Shown piece after piece: positions 1 to 9,041 of a stretch of 64,000 nucleotides of DNA. The DNA lies in NCBI GenBank assembly GCA_947462105.1, contig CANHNJ010000010.1, forward strand, positions 17,824 through 81,823, read 5' to 3'. Each line of letters starts with the position of its first letter. The stretch's first letter is position 1. Source of the DNA: Alphaproteobacteria bacterium. Its GTDB lineage: Bacteria > Pseudomonadota > Alphaproteobacteria > Micropepsales > Micropepsaceae. The notes beneath the pieces were generated by a model. That model ran no database searches and was not told the origin of the DNA. It saw only the letters and a program-made list of their open reading frames with translations. The position numbers and the translations under genes are program-made.

Positions 1-117
1 ACGGTGCAGTTCCATCCCACCGCGACGCTGGACCAGATGAACCGCAAGGAACTGGCGGCGCGGGCCCAGGCGCAAGTGGCGGCAGGCCTGAGCCTGGCCC
101 TGGCAGGCCGCGTATGA
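1..117 (+). CDS. C-terminal end of a PlsC-like lysophospholipid acyltransferase (cut by window edge)
   Basis: The frame is open from base 1 to the TGA at 115-117 and gives 38 residues containing [21 protein letters not shown] recognise this as the typical tail of alphaproteobacterial 1-acyl-glycerol-3-phosphate acyltransferases, which make phosphatidic acid at the inner membrane and often precede miaB. The catalytic HX4D region lies outside the window, so the family call rests on the tail and on context. The stop overlaps the miaB start (ATGA), so the two are translationally coupled. Confidence 0.6.
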   Translation, partial: TVQFHPTATLDQMNRKELAARAQAQVAAGLSLALAGRV

Positions 118-1439
118 AGAAGCTGCTGGTCAAGTCCTATGGCTGCCAGATGAACGCCTATGACTCGGCGCGCATCGCCGACCTGCTGGCGCCGCTGGGC
201 TATGGCGCAGCGGCGACGCCCGAAGAAGCCGACATGGTGGTGCTCAACACCTGCCATATCCGCGAGAGGGCGGCGGAAAAAGTCTATTCCGAGCTGGGCA
301 CCCTGCGTGACCTGAAGGCAGAAAAGGCCAGACGCGGCAGTCCGATGCTGATCGCGGTGGCGGGCTGCGTCGCGCAGGCCGAAGGCGAGCTGATGTTGAA
401 GCGGGCGCCTGCAATCGACCTGCTGGTGGGGCCACAGACCTATCACCGCCTGCCGGAAATGATCGCGAAGATCGCCCGTGCCGGTGGCACGGCGCTGGAA
501 ACCGATTTTCCAGCGCTGGAGAAATTCGATTCCCTGCCCGATGCGACGGCGCGCGGCGCCAGCGCCTTCCTCACCGTGCAGGAAGGCTGCGACAAGTTCT
601 GCACCTTCTGCGTCGTGCCCTATACGCGCGGCGCCGAACTGTCGCGCGCGCCGCAGGCCGTGCTCGCCGAAGCCCGCATGCTGGTGGCGGGCGGTGTGCG
701 CGAACTGGTGCTGCTGGGCCAGAACGTCAACGCCTATCGCGGCGACGCCGCCTACGGTAAAAGCTGGTCGCTGGCCAGGCTGTGCGAAGCGCTGGCGCAG
801 ATCGAAGGGCTGGCGCGCATCCGCTACACCACCAGCCATCCCCGCGACATGGCGGACGACCTGATCGCCGCCCATCGCGACAATGACAAGATGATGCCGT
901 TCCTGCACCTGCCGGTGCAGTCTGGCTCCGACACGGTGCTGGCGGCGATGAACCGGCAGCACAAGGCAGGCGATTATCTGCGCCTGATCGACCGCATTCG
1001 TGCCGCCCGCCCCGATATCGCCCTGTCGTCGGATTTCATTGTCGGCTTTCCCGGTGAAACCGATGCCGATTTTGAAGCGACACTGGAACTGGTGCGCAAG
1101 GTGAAATACGCCCAGACCTTCTCGTTCAAATATTCCAAGCGGCCGGGTACGCCCGCCGCCGCAGCGATGAAGCAGGTTTCGGAAAGCGTGAAATCCGAGC
1201 GCCTGCAGGCGTTGCAGAAGCTGTTGCTGGAGCAGCAGGACGACTTCAATGACGCGCAGATCGGCCGCACGCTGGATGTGCTGTTCGAGAAGCCGGGCCG
1301 CGAGGACGGCCAGCTTGTTGGCCGTTCGCCCTACCTGCATCCGATCCATGCCCAGGCGCCCGCCACCATGATCGGCCAGATCGCCAGGGTGCGGGTGGAA
1401 ATGCGCACCTCGAATTCCCTGAAGGGCGTTCTGGCTTGA
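114..1439 (+). CDS. miaB: tRNA-2-methylthio-N6-dimethylallyladenosine synthase MiaB
   Basis: Radical-SAM methylthiotransferase that converts i6A37 to ms2i6A37 in tRNAs reading UNN codons. The N-terminal domain has the three auxiliary-cluster cysteines C11, C47 and C85. The radical-SAM CX3CX2C motif is C159, C163, C166 within [21 protein letters not shown]-like RNA-binding tail covers roughly residues 375-438. At 441 residues the length is normal. ATG 114 overlaps the upstream stop, and the 3' end overlaps phoH by four bases, so it sits in a tightly coupled operon running to lnt. Confidence 0.97.
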   Translation: MKKLLVKSYGCQMNAYDSARIADLLAPLGYGAAATPEEADMVVLNTCHIRERAAEKVYSELGTLRDLKAEKARRGSPMLIAVAGCVAQAEGELMLKRAPAIDLLVGPQTYHRLPEMIAKIARAGGTALETDFPALEKFDSLPDATARGASAFLTVQEGCDKFCTFCVVPYTRGAELSRAPQAVLAEARMLVAGGVRELVLLGQNVNAYRGDAAYGKSWSLARLCEALAQIEGLARIRYTTSHPRDMADDLIAAHRDNDKMMPFLHLPVQSGSDTVLAAMNRQHKAGDYLRLIDRIRAARPDIALSSDFIVGFPGETDADFEATLELVRKVKYAQTFSFKYSKRPGTPAAAAMKQVSESVKSERLQALQKLLLEQQDDFNDAQIGRTLDVLFEKPGREDGQLVGRSPYLHPIHAQAPATMIGQIARVRVEMRTSNSLKGVLA

Positions 1440-2377
1440 GCGCGAAGAAGAACCAGCTCACGCTCGAATTTCCCGAGAATCGGCTGCTGGCGGCCCTGGG
1501 TGGCGCGCACGAGAAGAATTTCGCGCGGCTGGAGCAGGCGCTGGGCGTGCGCGTCTCCAGCCGGGGCAATCTGGTGGCGGTGGAAGGCGTGAACCAGGAA
1601 CGCGCTGCGGTCATCCTCAAGGCGCTGCATGCGCGGCTGGAAGCCGGCGAAACCATCACCCCGGCGGACGTGGATGCAGAGATCCGCTTTGCCGAGGCAG
1701 GCCGCGAAACGGTGCCCGGCGCGATCCGCACATCCTCGGGCCGCCTCACCCGTCCGCGCAACCCGGCGCAGGCCGCCTATCTCGACATGATGCGGGCCCA
1801 TCCGCTCACCTTCGGCATCGGTCCCGCCGGTACCGGCAAGACCTATCTGGCGGCGGCCTTCGCCGCGCACATGCTGCAGGAGCGCCGCGTTGAACGCATC
1901 ATCCTGTCGCGCCCCGCCATCGAGGCGGGCGAGCGGCTGGGTTTCCTGCCCGGCGACCTGAACGAGAAGATCGACCCTTATCTCCGCCCGCTGTCGGATG
2001 CGCTCTTTGACGTGCTGGGCGACAAGGCCGCGCGCCTGCGCGAGCAGGGCGTGATCGAAGTCGCACCGCTGGCCTTCATGCGCGGCCGCACCCTGACGCG
2101 CGCCTTTGTCATCCTGGACGAGGCGCAGAACGCCACCAGCGCCCAGATGAAGATGGCGCTGACCCGGCTGGGCGAAGATTCGCACATGGTGGTGACGGGC
2201 GACCGCACCCAGAGCGACCTGCCGGGTGGCCGGGCCGAGGGGCTGGACGAGGCGCTGCAGATTCTCGAGGGCGTGGAAGGCGTTGGCATTGCCCGCTTCT
2301 CCCAGGCCGATGTGGTGCGCCATCCCCTCGTCGGGCGCATCGTCGCCGCGTATGATAAGAAAGACGCGTCGCGGTAA
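1436..2377 (+). CDS. phoH: PhoH family ATPase (YbeZ)
   Basis: PhoH/YbeZ-type cytoplasmic ATPase, thought to work with YbeY in RNA metabolism and ribosome quality control. The P-loop GPAGTGKTY covers residues 129-137 and a Walker B-like VILDEAQNA sits near residue 222. The N-terminal ~90 residues form the small KH-like region seen in this family. The start is TTG 1436, overlapping the miaB stop (TTGA). The stop shares a base with the ybeY ATG. The order miaB-phoH-ybeY-corC-lnt is a classic conserved cluster. Confidence 0.95.
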   Translation: MSAKKNQLTLEFPENRLLAALGGAHEKNFARLEQALGVRVSSRGNLVAVEGVNQERAAVILKALHARLEAGETITPADVDAEIRFAEAGRETVPGAIRTSSGRLTRPRNPAQAAYLDMMRAHPLTFGIGPAGTGKTYLAAAFAAHMLQERRVERIILSRPAIEAGERLGFLPGDLNEKIDPYLRPLSDALFDVLGDKAARLREQGVIEVAPLAFMRGRTLTRAFVILDEAQNATSAQMKMALTRLGEDSHMVVTGDRTQSDLPGGRAEGLDEALQILEGVEGVGIARFSQADVVRHPLVGRIVAAYDKKDASR

Positions 2378-2832
2378 TGGAGACGAAGATAACGCTGGTG
2401 GTGGAAGAGGCAGCCTGGCGCGGCCATCGCGGTCTTCTGCCCAGGCTGGCGGCGGCGGCGGAAGCGGCGCGCAAGGCGGGCAAGCTCCCCGCCAAAAGCC
2501 GCTTCACCATCCTGCTGGCCGATGATGCCCGGCTGAAAAAACTCAACCACGATTTTCGCGGCAAGAACAAGCCGACCAACGTGCTGTCCTTTCCGGCGCA
2601 CGATGACGGTTATCGCGGCGATATCGCGCTGGCCTATGGCGTCACCAGGGCCGAGGCGCTCAAGGCCAAGAAGAAATTCGCCGACCATGCCACGCATCTG
2701 GTGGTTCATGGCGTGCTGCACCTGGCGGGCCATGACCATGAGCACGCCGCAGACGCAAAGCTGATGGAGCCGCTGGAAACCCGGATCCTGGCGAAGCTGG
2801 GTATCGCCGACCCCTATGAGGGTCCGGCATGA
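2377..2832 (+). CDS. ybeY: Endoribonuclease YbeY, 16S rRNA maturation
   Basis: Zinc-dependent single-strand RNase needed for 16S rRNA 3'-end maturation and 70S quality control. The HX3HX5H zinc motif is H111, H115 and H121 in HGVLHLAGHDHE. A conserved TNVLSFP segment sits at residues 67-73. The length of 151 residues is normal for the short alphaproteobacterial form. The ATG overlaps the phoH TAA and the TGA overlaps the corC ATG, so expression is coupled to both neighbours. Confidence 0.97.
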   Translation: METKITLVVEEAAWRGHRGLLPRLAAAAEAARKAGKLPAKSRFTILLADDARLKKLNHDFRGKNKPTNVLSFPAHDDGYRGDIALAYGVTRAEALKAKKKFADHATHLVVHGVLHLAGHDHEHAADAKLMEPLETRILAKLGIADPYEGPA

Positions 2833-3707
2833 GCAGCGACGGCGACATATCTCTCTGGAAGAAACTGCTGCGCCTGCTGCAGGGCGACCGCGCCGGCCAG
2901 AACGCAATGCGCGAAAGCCTCGAAGAGGTGATCGAGGAAAGCGAGCGCCAGTCGCCGGCGCTGTCCGACGCCGAGCGGGTTATGCTGTCCAACCTGCTCA
3001 AGTTCGGCGAATTGCGGCTTAAGGATGTGATGGTGCCGCGCGCCGCCATCATCGCGGTGGATGAAACCGTGTCGATGAACGATCTGGTGCAATTGTTCCG
3101 CGAGGCCCAGCATTCGCGACTGCCCATGTATCGCGACACGCTCGACGATCCCACCGGCCTGGTGCATGTGAAGGATGTGCTGGCGCTGCTGCAGGATGCG
3201 CCGGGCGGCGGCTATCGTCTGCCCGATGTGCCCATCGTGGGATTGCGCCGCCCCATCCTGTTCGTGCCGCCCTCGATGCGGGCGCTGGACCTGCTGCTGA
3301 AGATGCAGACCAGCCACACCCATCTGGCGCTGGTGATCGATGAATATGGCGGCACTGACGGGTTGGTCTCGATCGAGGACATCATCGAGGAAATCGTCGG
3401 CGACATCGCCGACGAACATGACGATGAGCCCATGGCGTTGAAGCACGAAGGCGACAGCTTCGTCGCCGATGCCCGCATGGAGCTGGAAGATTTTGCGGAA
3501 GCCGCAGGCTTTGCATTGCCCGTGCCCGAAGACAGCGAGGGCGTGGATTCGCTGGGCGGACTGGTGGTGTCGCATCTGGGTCGCGTGCCGCAGCGGGGCG
3601 AGATCGTCGAAGGCCCGGAGGGCTTTGTTTTTGAGGTGCTGGAGGCCGATCCCCGCCGCGTCCGCCGCCTGCGCATCCGCCCTCCAAAAACGGATATCGT
3701 CACTTGA
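2829..3707 (+). CDS. corC: Hemolysin/CorC family CBS-domain protein
   Basis: Cytoplasmic protein of the CorC/HlyC type, linked to Mg2+/Co2+ handling. Two CBS repeats cover roughly residues 60-190 (KDVMVPRAAIIAVDETVS begins the first). A CorC_HlyC domain with ESRSEG-like folding follows (DSEGVDSLGGLVVSHLGRVP). There are no N-terminal membrane segments, so it is the short soluble form of 292 residues. It overlaps ybeY and lnt by four bases each. The substrate cannot be told from sequence. Confidence 0.92.
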   Translation: MSSDGDISLWKKLLRLLQGDRAGQNAMRESLEEVIEESERQSPALSDAERVMLSNLLKFGELRLKDVMVPRAAIIAVDETVSMNDLVQLFREAQHSRLPMYRDTLDDPTGLVHVKDVLALLQDAPGGGYRLPDVPIVGLRRPILFVPPSMRALDLLLKMQTSHTHLALVIDEYGGTDGLVSIEDIIEEIVGDIADEHDDEPMALKHEGDSFVADARMELEDFAEAAGFALPVPEDSEGVDSLGGLVVSHLGRVPQRGEIVEGPEGFVFEVLEADPRRVRRLRIRPPKTDIVT

Positions 3708-5215
3708 CGCGCCTCGGCGACGTGCTGCGCGGGCTTTCCGGCTGGCGGCGGCTTGGGCTGGCGATCCTGCTGGGCGCAGCTTCCGCCACCGCATTTCCAC
3801 CCTTCCATTTTTTTCCGGCGCTGCTGCTCGCGCTGGCGGGCCTGTCGCTGCTGCTGGATGGCGCGCACACGGTGCGCGCCGCCGCCGTCACCGGCTGGGG
3901 CTTTGCCTTCGGCCAGTTCCTGGTCGGGCTGCACTGGATCGCCTATCCCTTCATGGTCGATCCATCCTCACATCTTTGGCAACTGCCTTTCGCAGTGACC
4001 CTGATGCCGGCGGGCCTGGGCCTGTTCGGGGCGCTGGCGTGCGGCGCGGCGGCTTACCTGCGCGCGAGCGGTGCGGCCCGCGCCGTGCTGTTGGCGCTCT
4101 GCCTGGCGGTGGCGGAATGGCTGCGCGGCCACATCCTCACTGGTTTTCCCTGGAACCTGCCGGCCTATGCCTGGGGCGCCTCGCCAGAGGTGATGCAAAG
4201 CGCCGCGCTGTTCGGCGCCTATGGCCTGTCGCTGCTCACGCTGCTGCTGGGTGTTTCACTGGCGGAGCTCGCGCGCCGCCGCACGGTGTTGCCTGTCGTG
4301 ATGCTGGCCGTTTTTGCCACGCTGTGGAGTTTCGGCGCCCTGCAGTTGCGGCAGCCCAGCGTGAATGTGCCCGGCGTCTCGCTGCGGCTGGTGCAGCCCA
4401 ATGTGCCCCAGGCCGAAATGCATGGCCGCTTCGTGCCACGCAACTTGCAGCGCCTTACATCCCTCACCCAGCGCCCCGGCAATCCCACCCACATCATCTG
4501 GCCGGAATCGGCAGCGGCTTTCGTGCTGGCGCGCGATGCCGAAGCGTTGCGCCAGATCGCGCAGCTTACGGCGGGCGGGGCTTCGCTGCTCACCGGCACC
4601 GTGCGGCTGGACGCGCAAGGCCGTGGCTACAACAGCCTTTACCTGTTTGGGCCAGGCGGCACGAATTTGGGCGTCTATGACAAATTCCATCTGGTCCCGT
4701 TCGGGGAATATCTGCCGCTGGCGCCGCTGCTGGGCCGGCTGGGTTTTAGCCGGCTGACGGGCGGCAATATCGGCTTTGCCGCCGGTGACGGGCCGCATCG
4801 CTTCGCCTTGCCGGGCGCGCCGCCGGTGACACCCCTGATCTGCTACGAGGCGATATTCCCTGGTGCGGTGACGCCGGCAAGCCGTCCCGGCTGGCTGGTC
4901 AATGTCACGGATGATTCCTGGTTCGGGCCCTGGGCCGGGCCGAACCAGCACCTGCTGATCGCACGCATGCGCGCCATCGAGGAAGGTCTGCCCCTGGCGC
5001 GCGCCGCCAATACGGGCATTAGCGCGGTGATCGACGCGCGGGGCCGTATTATGGCCAGTCTTGGGTTGGGGCAGGGTGGCGTTGTCGATGTCGGCTTGCC
5101 GCAAGCCTTGCCGCCGACAGTGTATGCGCGTTACGGCGATCTCGGATTTGCCATAATTTTATTGGCTTCTCTCATCGCTGCGGTTCTTTTGTCAGGTCGC
5201 CGGCGTCCGCTTTGA
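3704..5215 (+). CDS. lnt: Apolipoprotein N-acyltransferase Lnt
   Basis: Inner-membrane enzyme that adds the third acyl chain to outer-membrane lipoproteins. About six hydrophobic segments fill residues 15-215, followed by a periplasmic nitrilase-fold domain. The catalytic triad is visible as E268 (WPESA), K327 (YDKFHLVPFGEY) and C380 (ICYEAIFP). A last membrane segment lies at residues ~478-497. The start is TTG 3704 overlapping the corC TGA, a start type seen twice in this operon. It is the last gene of the coupled cluster. Substrates encoded nearby include the DUF3576 lipoprotein and LptE. Confidence 0.97.
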   Translation: MTRLGDVLRGLSGWRRLGLAILLGAASATAFPPFHFFPALLLALAGLSLLLDGAHTVRAAAVTGWGFAFGQFLVGLHWIAYPFMVDPSSHLWQLPFAVTLMPAGLGLFGALACGAAAYLRASGAARAVLLALCLAVAEWLRGHILTGFPWNLPAYAWGASPEVMQSAALFGAYGLSLLTLLLGVSLAELARRRTVLPVVMLAVFATLWSFGALQLRQPSVNVPGVSLRLVQPNVPQAEMHGRFVPRNLQRLTSLTQRPGNPTHIIWPESAAAFVLARDAEALRQIAQLTAGGASLLTGTVRLDAQGRGYNSLYLFGPGGTNLGVYDKFHLVPFGEYLPLAPLLGRLGFSRLTGGNIGFAAGDGPHRFALPGAPPVTPLICYEAIFPGAVTPASRPGWLVNVTDDSWFGPWAGPNQHLLIARMRAIEEGLPLARAANTGISAVIDARGRIMASLGLGQGGVVDVGLPQALPPTVYARYGDLGFAIILLASLIAAVLLSGRRRPL

Positions 5216-5304
5216 TGTGACTATTTGTTTTGTTTAGATAATGGTTGCGGAGAGGTTTCCGCGCGCATGGGTGCGTTCCGCCCGTTTCCAGAGGATGTGT
5301 TCTG

Positions 5305-5718
5305 GTGCCGAAGAAACAAGCCAATCCCGTTGACATTCAAGTCGGCAATCGTGTGCGCATCCGGCGCATGCTGATTGGCATGAGCCAGGAACGCCTGGGC
5401 GAGCTGCTCAGCCTTACCTTCCAGCAGGTGCAGAAATACGAAAAGGGCGTCAACCGTATCGGTGCGGGCCGCCTGTTCGATGTCTCGCGCATTCTGGGCG
5501 TGCCGATCAACTATTTCTATGAAGGCGTGGGCGCGCAACTGGCCGGGCAGGAAGGCTTCGCCGAGGACAGCGCGCCGCCGGTGATGGAGTTCGTTTCCTC
5601 CGGTGAAGGCTTGCAGCTTTCCCTGGCCTTCATGAAGATCAAGGACAGCAAGGTGCGCAAGCGTGTGCTTGACCTTGTGAAGAGCCTCGCGGAAGAACAG
5701 GCCGAGAAAGACGCCTAA
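5305..5718 (+). CDS. XRE-family helix-turn-helix regulator
   Basis: DNA-binding protein with a Cro/C1-type helix-turn-helix at residues ~12-68 ([16 protein letters not shown], then [19 protein letters not shown]). The family is very well conserved in alphaproteobacteria, where it often follows lnt. I chose GTG 5305 because homologues begin a few residues before [12 protein letters not shown] and a GAGGA ribosome site lies at 5291-5295. A longer in-frame start at TTG 5245 has no such support. The C-terminal ~60 residues are charged. The usual next genes, metK and trmB, are absent here. Its stop overlaps the convergent hisE stop. Confidence 0.93.
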   Translation: MPKKQANPVDIQVGNRVRIRRMLIGMSQERLGELLSLTFQQVQKYEKGVNRIGAGRLFDVSRILGVPINYFYEGVGAQLAGQEGFAEDSAPPVMEFVSSGEGLQLSLAFMKIKDSKVRKRVLDLVKSLAEEQAEKDA

Positions 5719-6047
5719 CTAAAGGTCGCTTTTCCGCGCGCCGCTTTCTCTTGAAGTCCCGACTGGGCCTCGCGCGCCTTCAGTTCGGCATAGACGTCTT
5801 CGGGCGTGATGCCCGCCGCCGCCCACAGCACCAGCAGGTGATAGAGCACATCGGCACTCTCGCTGGTGAGGGCCACGGGGTCTTTTGCCGTCGCGGCAAT
5901 CACCGCTTCCACCGCTTCCTCGCCGAATTTCTTGGCGCATTTCTCCACGCCCGCCGCCAGCAGCTTGGCAGTGTAGGAGGTCTGCGAATCCGCGCACTTG
6001 CGGGCGGCGATGGTGGCAAAAAGGCGGTCTAAAGGATGGTCGCTCAT
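5715..6047 (-). CDS. hisE: Phosphoribosyl-ATP pyrophosphatase HisE
   Basis: MazG-fold enzyme of the second step of histidine synthesis, hydrolysing phosphoribosyl-ATP to phosphoribosyl-AMP. Key parts are [20 protein letters not shown] and [10 protein letters not shown] with the acidic metal site, then [13 protein letters not shown]. The 110 residues are full length. In many alphaproteobacteria hisE directly follows hisF. Here hisF is 17 kb away, so the his cluster is broken up. The 3' end meets the XRE gene tail to tail with a four-base overlap. Confidence 0.96.
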   Translation of the reverse strand: MSDHPLDRLFATIAARKCADSQTSYTAKLLAAGVEKCAKKFGEEAVEAVIAATAKDPVALTSESADVLYHLLVLWAAAGITPEDVYAELKAREAQSGLQEKAARGKATFS

Positions 6048-6151
6048 GGGCCGCTCCTAGCATGGGCGGGCGGGGGCGAAAAATCCGCTTGCCAAAGGCA
6101 GTAGGTCAGAATACTCCATTTCACAGAGCTATCTACCAATGGGGTCTGGCC

Positions 6152-6739
6152 ATGAGCCTGTCGCAAAGCGAAGCCGCTGAAATGCTTGGAGAAATCAACC
6201 GCACCGAAAAGCGCAGCATGGAAGTGCGATGCTATGCCAATGCCAGCGCCGGTTTCATCCTGTGGGGCCTGATCTGGGTCGCCGGCTACAGCGGCACCTA
6301 TCTTTTGGTTCGGCATGGCACGGTTCACGGCATTGACTGGTTATGGTCCTGTCTGACGCTGCTGGGCTTTGCAGGCAGCTGGATTATTGGACGCCGCCAG
6401 CGTCTCGCCCGCAATCCCGGCGCACATGCCGAAGGCCGCAGCATCGGCCTGCGCTGGCTGCTGACCATCGTGGCGCTATGGTCGTTCGTCATCGCCACCT
6501 TCACGGTGATGCGGCCCTACAATCCTGCGGCCACGGGCGCCTTCATTCCCCTGCTGGTGGCGCTGGCCTACGCCGTCTTCGGCATCTGGCGCGGCCTGCG
6601 CTTCCTCTATGCCGGCATTGCGGTCGCGGCGCTGACGCTGGGCGGCTTCTTCTATCTGCCGGAATATTTTCTGCTCTGGATGGCGTTCGTGGGCGGTGGC
6701 TCGCTGGTGCTGGTCGGCCTCTGGCTGCGGAAGGTGTGA
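6152..6739 (+). CDS. Multi-pass membrane protein of unknown function
   Basis: A 195-residue integral membrane protein. A soluble N-terminus (~residues 1-25, SQSEAAEMLGEINRTEKRS) is followed by about six hydrophobic helices spaced through residues 30-190. ATG 6152 was chosen because it gives a compact membrane protein. The frame upstream runs through the hisE antisense region and has no homologue-like content. It ends one base before the next gene, a winged-helix regulator, so the two are probably one transcript. A sensor or carrier controlled by that regulator is possible but unproven. Confidence 0.75.
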   Translation: MSLSQSEAAEMLGEINRTEKRSMEVRCYANASAGFILWGLIWVAGYSGTYLLVRHGTVHGIDWLWSCLTLLGFAGSWIIGRRQRLARNPGAHAEGRSIGLRWLLTIVALWSFVIATFTVMRPYNPAATGAFIPLLVALAYAVFGIWRGLRFLYAGIAVAALTLGGFFYLPEYFLLWMAFVGGGSLVLVGLWLRKV

Positions 6740-6740
6740 G

Positions 6741-7031
6741 ATGGCCGACCTGAACACCATCATTCACCAGCCGGTGCGGCTGAAGATCATGTCGGCTCTA
6801 AAAGCGCTGCCCCCGGGCGAACAACTGGAATTCGTGCGGCTCAAAAAACTGGTCGAAGCCACCGAGGGCAATCTGGGTGCCCACATCCAGACGCTGGAGG
6901 AGGCGGGCTATGTCGCAGTGGAGAAAGACTTTTCCGACAACCGGCCCCGCACCCGCGTCAGGCTGAGCAAGGACGGTCGCCGCGCCTTCGAGGATTATGT
7001 CGCCTTTCTGCGCGGCATCATCGAGGGCTGA
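6741..7031 (+). CDS. Winged-helix (MarR/ArsR-like) transcriptional regulator
   Basis: 96-residue protein matching the stand-alone winged-helix family with the layout IHQPVRLKIMSALKALPPGE, then FVRLKKLVEATEGNLGAHIQ (recognition helix) and the wing with DNRPRTRVRLSKDGRRAFEDY. This family represses nearby genes by sensing unknown signals. The ATG lies one base after the stop of the membrane-protein gene and three bases before the next gene, so all three look co-transcribed. Helix positions are by eye. Confidence 0.88.
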   Translation: MADLNTIIHQPVRLKIMSALKALPPGEQLEFVRLKKLVEATEGNLGAHIQTLEEAGYVAVEKDFSDNRPRTRVRLSKDGRRAFEDYVAFLRGIIEG

Positions 7032-7034
7032 ACC

Positions 7035-7475
7035 GTGACGCTGGCACAGTATCTTCTGCCGGTCGGCTTGGCGCATGTGCCGGATTTCACGCTTGGCCAT
7101 CTACGGGTCAGCCCCTCCACGCGGGAAGTGATGCGGGCAGGCTGGATCGACAGCCTGGAGCCGCGCGTGATGCAGGTGCTGGTGGCGCTGGCCCGCGCGA
7201 ACGGGGCCGTGATGTCGCGCGATGACTTGCTGGCGCAATGCTGGTGCGGCCGCATCGTCGGCGAAGATGCCATTCACCGCGCCATAGGCCGCTTGCGGCG
7301 GCTCTCGAAAGCCGATCATGGCGCGTCCTTCGTGATCGAGACGATCCCGCGCGTCGGCTATCGCCTGCGCCTTGTCGCCGCCATTGCAAAGCCGCCGCGC
7401 CTGGCGTGGTGGCGCGCCCTATTGCTGGCCGCCGGTGTCACAACTCCAGCCAGGCGCGAATATCAGACGGTGTAG
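7035..7475 (+). CDS. CadC-type winged-helix protein, apparently truncated at the membrane segment
   Basis: Residues ~18-118 form an OmpR/CadC-type DNA-binding domain (FTLGHLRVSPSTREV; VMSRDDLLAQCW; IHRAIGRLRRLS; FVIETIPRVGYRL). Full-length relatives continue with a transmembrane helix and a long periplasmic TPR region. Here a hydrophobic stretch (RLAWWRALLLAAGV) is just begun when the frame ends in TTPARREYQTV, inside the antisense 3' end of gluQ (38-base overlap). The likely reading is truncation by a rearrangement that joined it to gluQ. The start is GTG 7035. Confidence 0.75.
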   Translation: MTLAQYLLPVGLAHVPDFTLGHLRVSPSTREVMRAGWIDSLEPRVMQVLVALARANGAVMSRDDLLAQCWCGRIVGEDAIHRAIGRLRRLSKADHGASFVIETIPRVGYRLRLVAAIAKPPRLAWWRALLLAAGVTTPARREYQTV

Positions 7476-8250
7476 CGCCCGCCACGCGCAGCGCTTCCAG
7501 CGTCACGGCTTGATCGCGCTTGGAAAATTTCCTGCCCGTCTCGTCGAGAATGAGACGGTGATGCGCATAGGCCGGTTCGGGCAGGCCCAGCAGCGCCTGC
7601 AGCAGCCGCTGCACATGGGTGGCGGCCAACAGGTCTTCGCCCCGCGTCACCAGCGTGATGTTCTGGAAGGCATCGTCCACCACCACGGCGAGGTGATAGG
7701 CGGCCGGCAGATCCTTGCGCGCCAGCACGATATCGCCGAAGCGCAGCGGATCGACCTCGTGGCGCCTGCCATGCTCGCCAAAGCTGAGCGGGCCCGCCAG
7801 CGCTGCCGCCTTGGCCGCATCCAGCCGCAGCACGCAGGGCTTGTCGGATGGTGTATTCACCAGATGGCGGCAGGTGCCGGGATAGAGCGGGCCATCCGGC
7901 CCCGAGACATTATAGTGCTGTGCTTCGCCCGCCCGCGCGATTTCTTCGGCGATCTCCTTGCGGGTGCAGAAGCAGCGATAGATCAACCCCAGCGCGTCCA
8001 GCTTCCGCAGCGCCTCTTCATAGGCCGCGCTGCGGCGCGACTGGCGCAGCACCGGTTCGTCCCACGACAGGCCCAGCCATTTCAGGTCAAAGAGGATCGC
8101 TTCAATGAAGCCGGCGCGGCTGCGGCCCTGGTCCAGGTCTTCCAGCCGCAGCAGGAAATCGTCTCCCGCGTCATGGGCGGTGAAGGCCGCATAGGCGTGG
8201 CCCAGGTGCAGCAGGCCGGTGGGCGAGGGGGCGAAACGGGTGACAATCAT
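7438..8250 (-). CDS. gluQ: Glutamyl-Q tRNA(Asp) synthetase
   Basis: Glutamyl-tRNA synthetase-like enzyme that places glutamate on queuosine-34 of tRNA(Asp). It lacks an anticodon-binding domain, as expected for the 270-residue length. The HIGH-type motif is RFAPSPTGLLHLGHAY near the N-terminus. The KMSKS-type motif is KFSKRD near residue 240. Zinc-site residues appear around YRCFCTRKEI. ATG 8250 was chosen because homologues begin MIVTRFAPSPTG. An upstream in-frame extension to 8298 has no support. Its 3' end overlaps the truncated CadC-like gene. Confidence 0.95.
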   Translation of the reverse strand: MIVTRFAPSPTGLLHLGHAYAAFTAHDAGDDFLLRLEDLDQGRSRAGFIEAILFDLKWLGLSWDEPVLRQSRRSAAYEEALRKLDALGLIYRCFCTRKEIAEEIARAGEAQHYNVSGPDGPLYPGTCRHLVNTPSDKPCVLRLDAAKAAALAGPLSFGEHGRRHEVDPLRFGDIVLARKDLPAAYHLAVVVDDAFQNITLVTRGEDLLAATHVQRLLQALLGLPEPAYAHHRLILDETGRKFSKRDQAVTLEALRVAGATPSDIRAWLEL

Positions 8251-8297
8251 CGCGGGTTCTGTAAGGTCGCCGCCGAATTTAAAGCGTCCGAGGCCCA

Positions 8298-8951
8298 ATG
8301 TCTGCGTCCGATACCCCTCGCCTGGCCCCTCTCAGCGGCACCGCCCGCCAGCTTGTCGTGCTGGTGCATGGCTATGGCGCCGACGGCAACGACCTGCTGT
8401 CGCTGGGGCAAAGCTGGCAGCAGGCCCTGCCGGACGCCGCCTTTGCGTCGCCCAACGCCCCCCTGCCGGTTCCCGGCGCGTCCGGCTATCAGTGGTTTCC
8501 CCTGCGCACCCTGGATAACAACGATGTCACGCCGGGCGCGGCATCCGCAGCGCCGGGGCTGGATGCCTTCATCGACGCGGAACTGGCGGCACAGGGCGTC
8601 GCCCCGGAAAATCTGGTGCTGATCGGCTTCAGCCAGGGCGCGATGATGGCGCTATATGTCGGCCTGCGCCGCAAGGTCGCGCCCGCCGCCATCATCGCCT
8701 ATTCCGGCCAGTTGCCGGGCCGCATCCCCCAGCCCGCCCCGGCAGGACATTATCCCCCCGTCTTCATCAGTCATGGCGACAGCGACAATGTCGTGCCGCC
8801 GCAGCTGATGTTCGTCGCCATCGGCGCGATGCAGCAGGCGGATGTCACGGTGGAATGGCATCTGGCCCGGGGCGTCGGTCATGGCATTGACCCGGAAAGC
8901 CTGGAGCTGGGCGGCCAGTTCCTGCTCAAGGCGCTGGCGGGCAAGCCGTAA
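8298..8951 (+). CDS. Alpha/beta hydrolase, phospholipase/carboxylesterase family
   Basis: 217-residue esterase of the YpfH/acyl-protein-thioesterase type, probably acting on short acyl esters in the cytoplasm. The nucleophile elbow is GFSQG with S112. D163 (HGDSDNVVP) and H195 (GVGHGID) complete the triad. The oxyanion region is LVHGYGADGNDLL at residues 22-34. No signal peptide is seen. It is transcribed divergently from gluQ. The natural substrate is unknown. Confidence 0.92.
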   Translation: MSASDTPRLAPLSGTARQLVVLVHGYGADGNDLLSLGQSWQQALPDAAFASPNAPLPVPGASGYQWFPLRTLDNNDVTPGAASAAPGLDAFIDAELAAQGVAPENLVLIGFSQGAMMALYVGLRRKVAPAAIIAYSGQLPGRIPQPAPAGHYPPVFISHGDSDNVVPPQLMFVAIGAMQQADVTVEWHLARGVGHGIDPESLELGGQFLLKALAGKP

Positions 8952-9041
8952 CCGGACTGTCGCACATAAGCCCTTGAGTGTTTCACGAATCTCCCTCTAA
9001 ATCTGGTGAGAGAGGAGAGTCGCCTTCACAGGATTTTTTCC

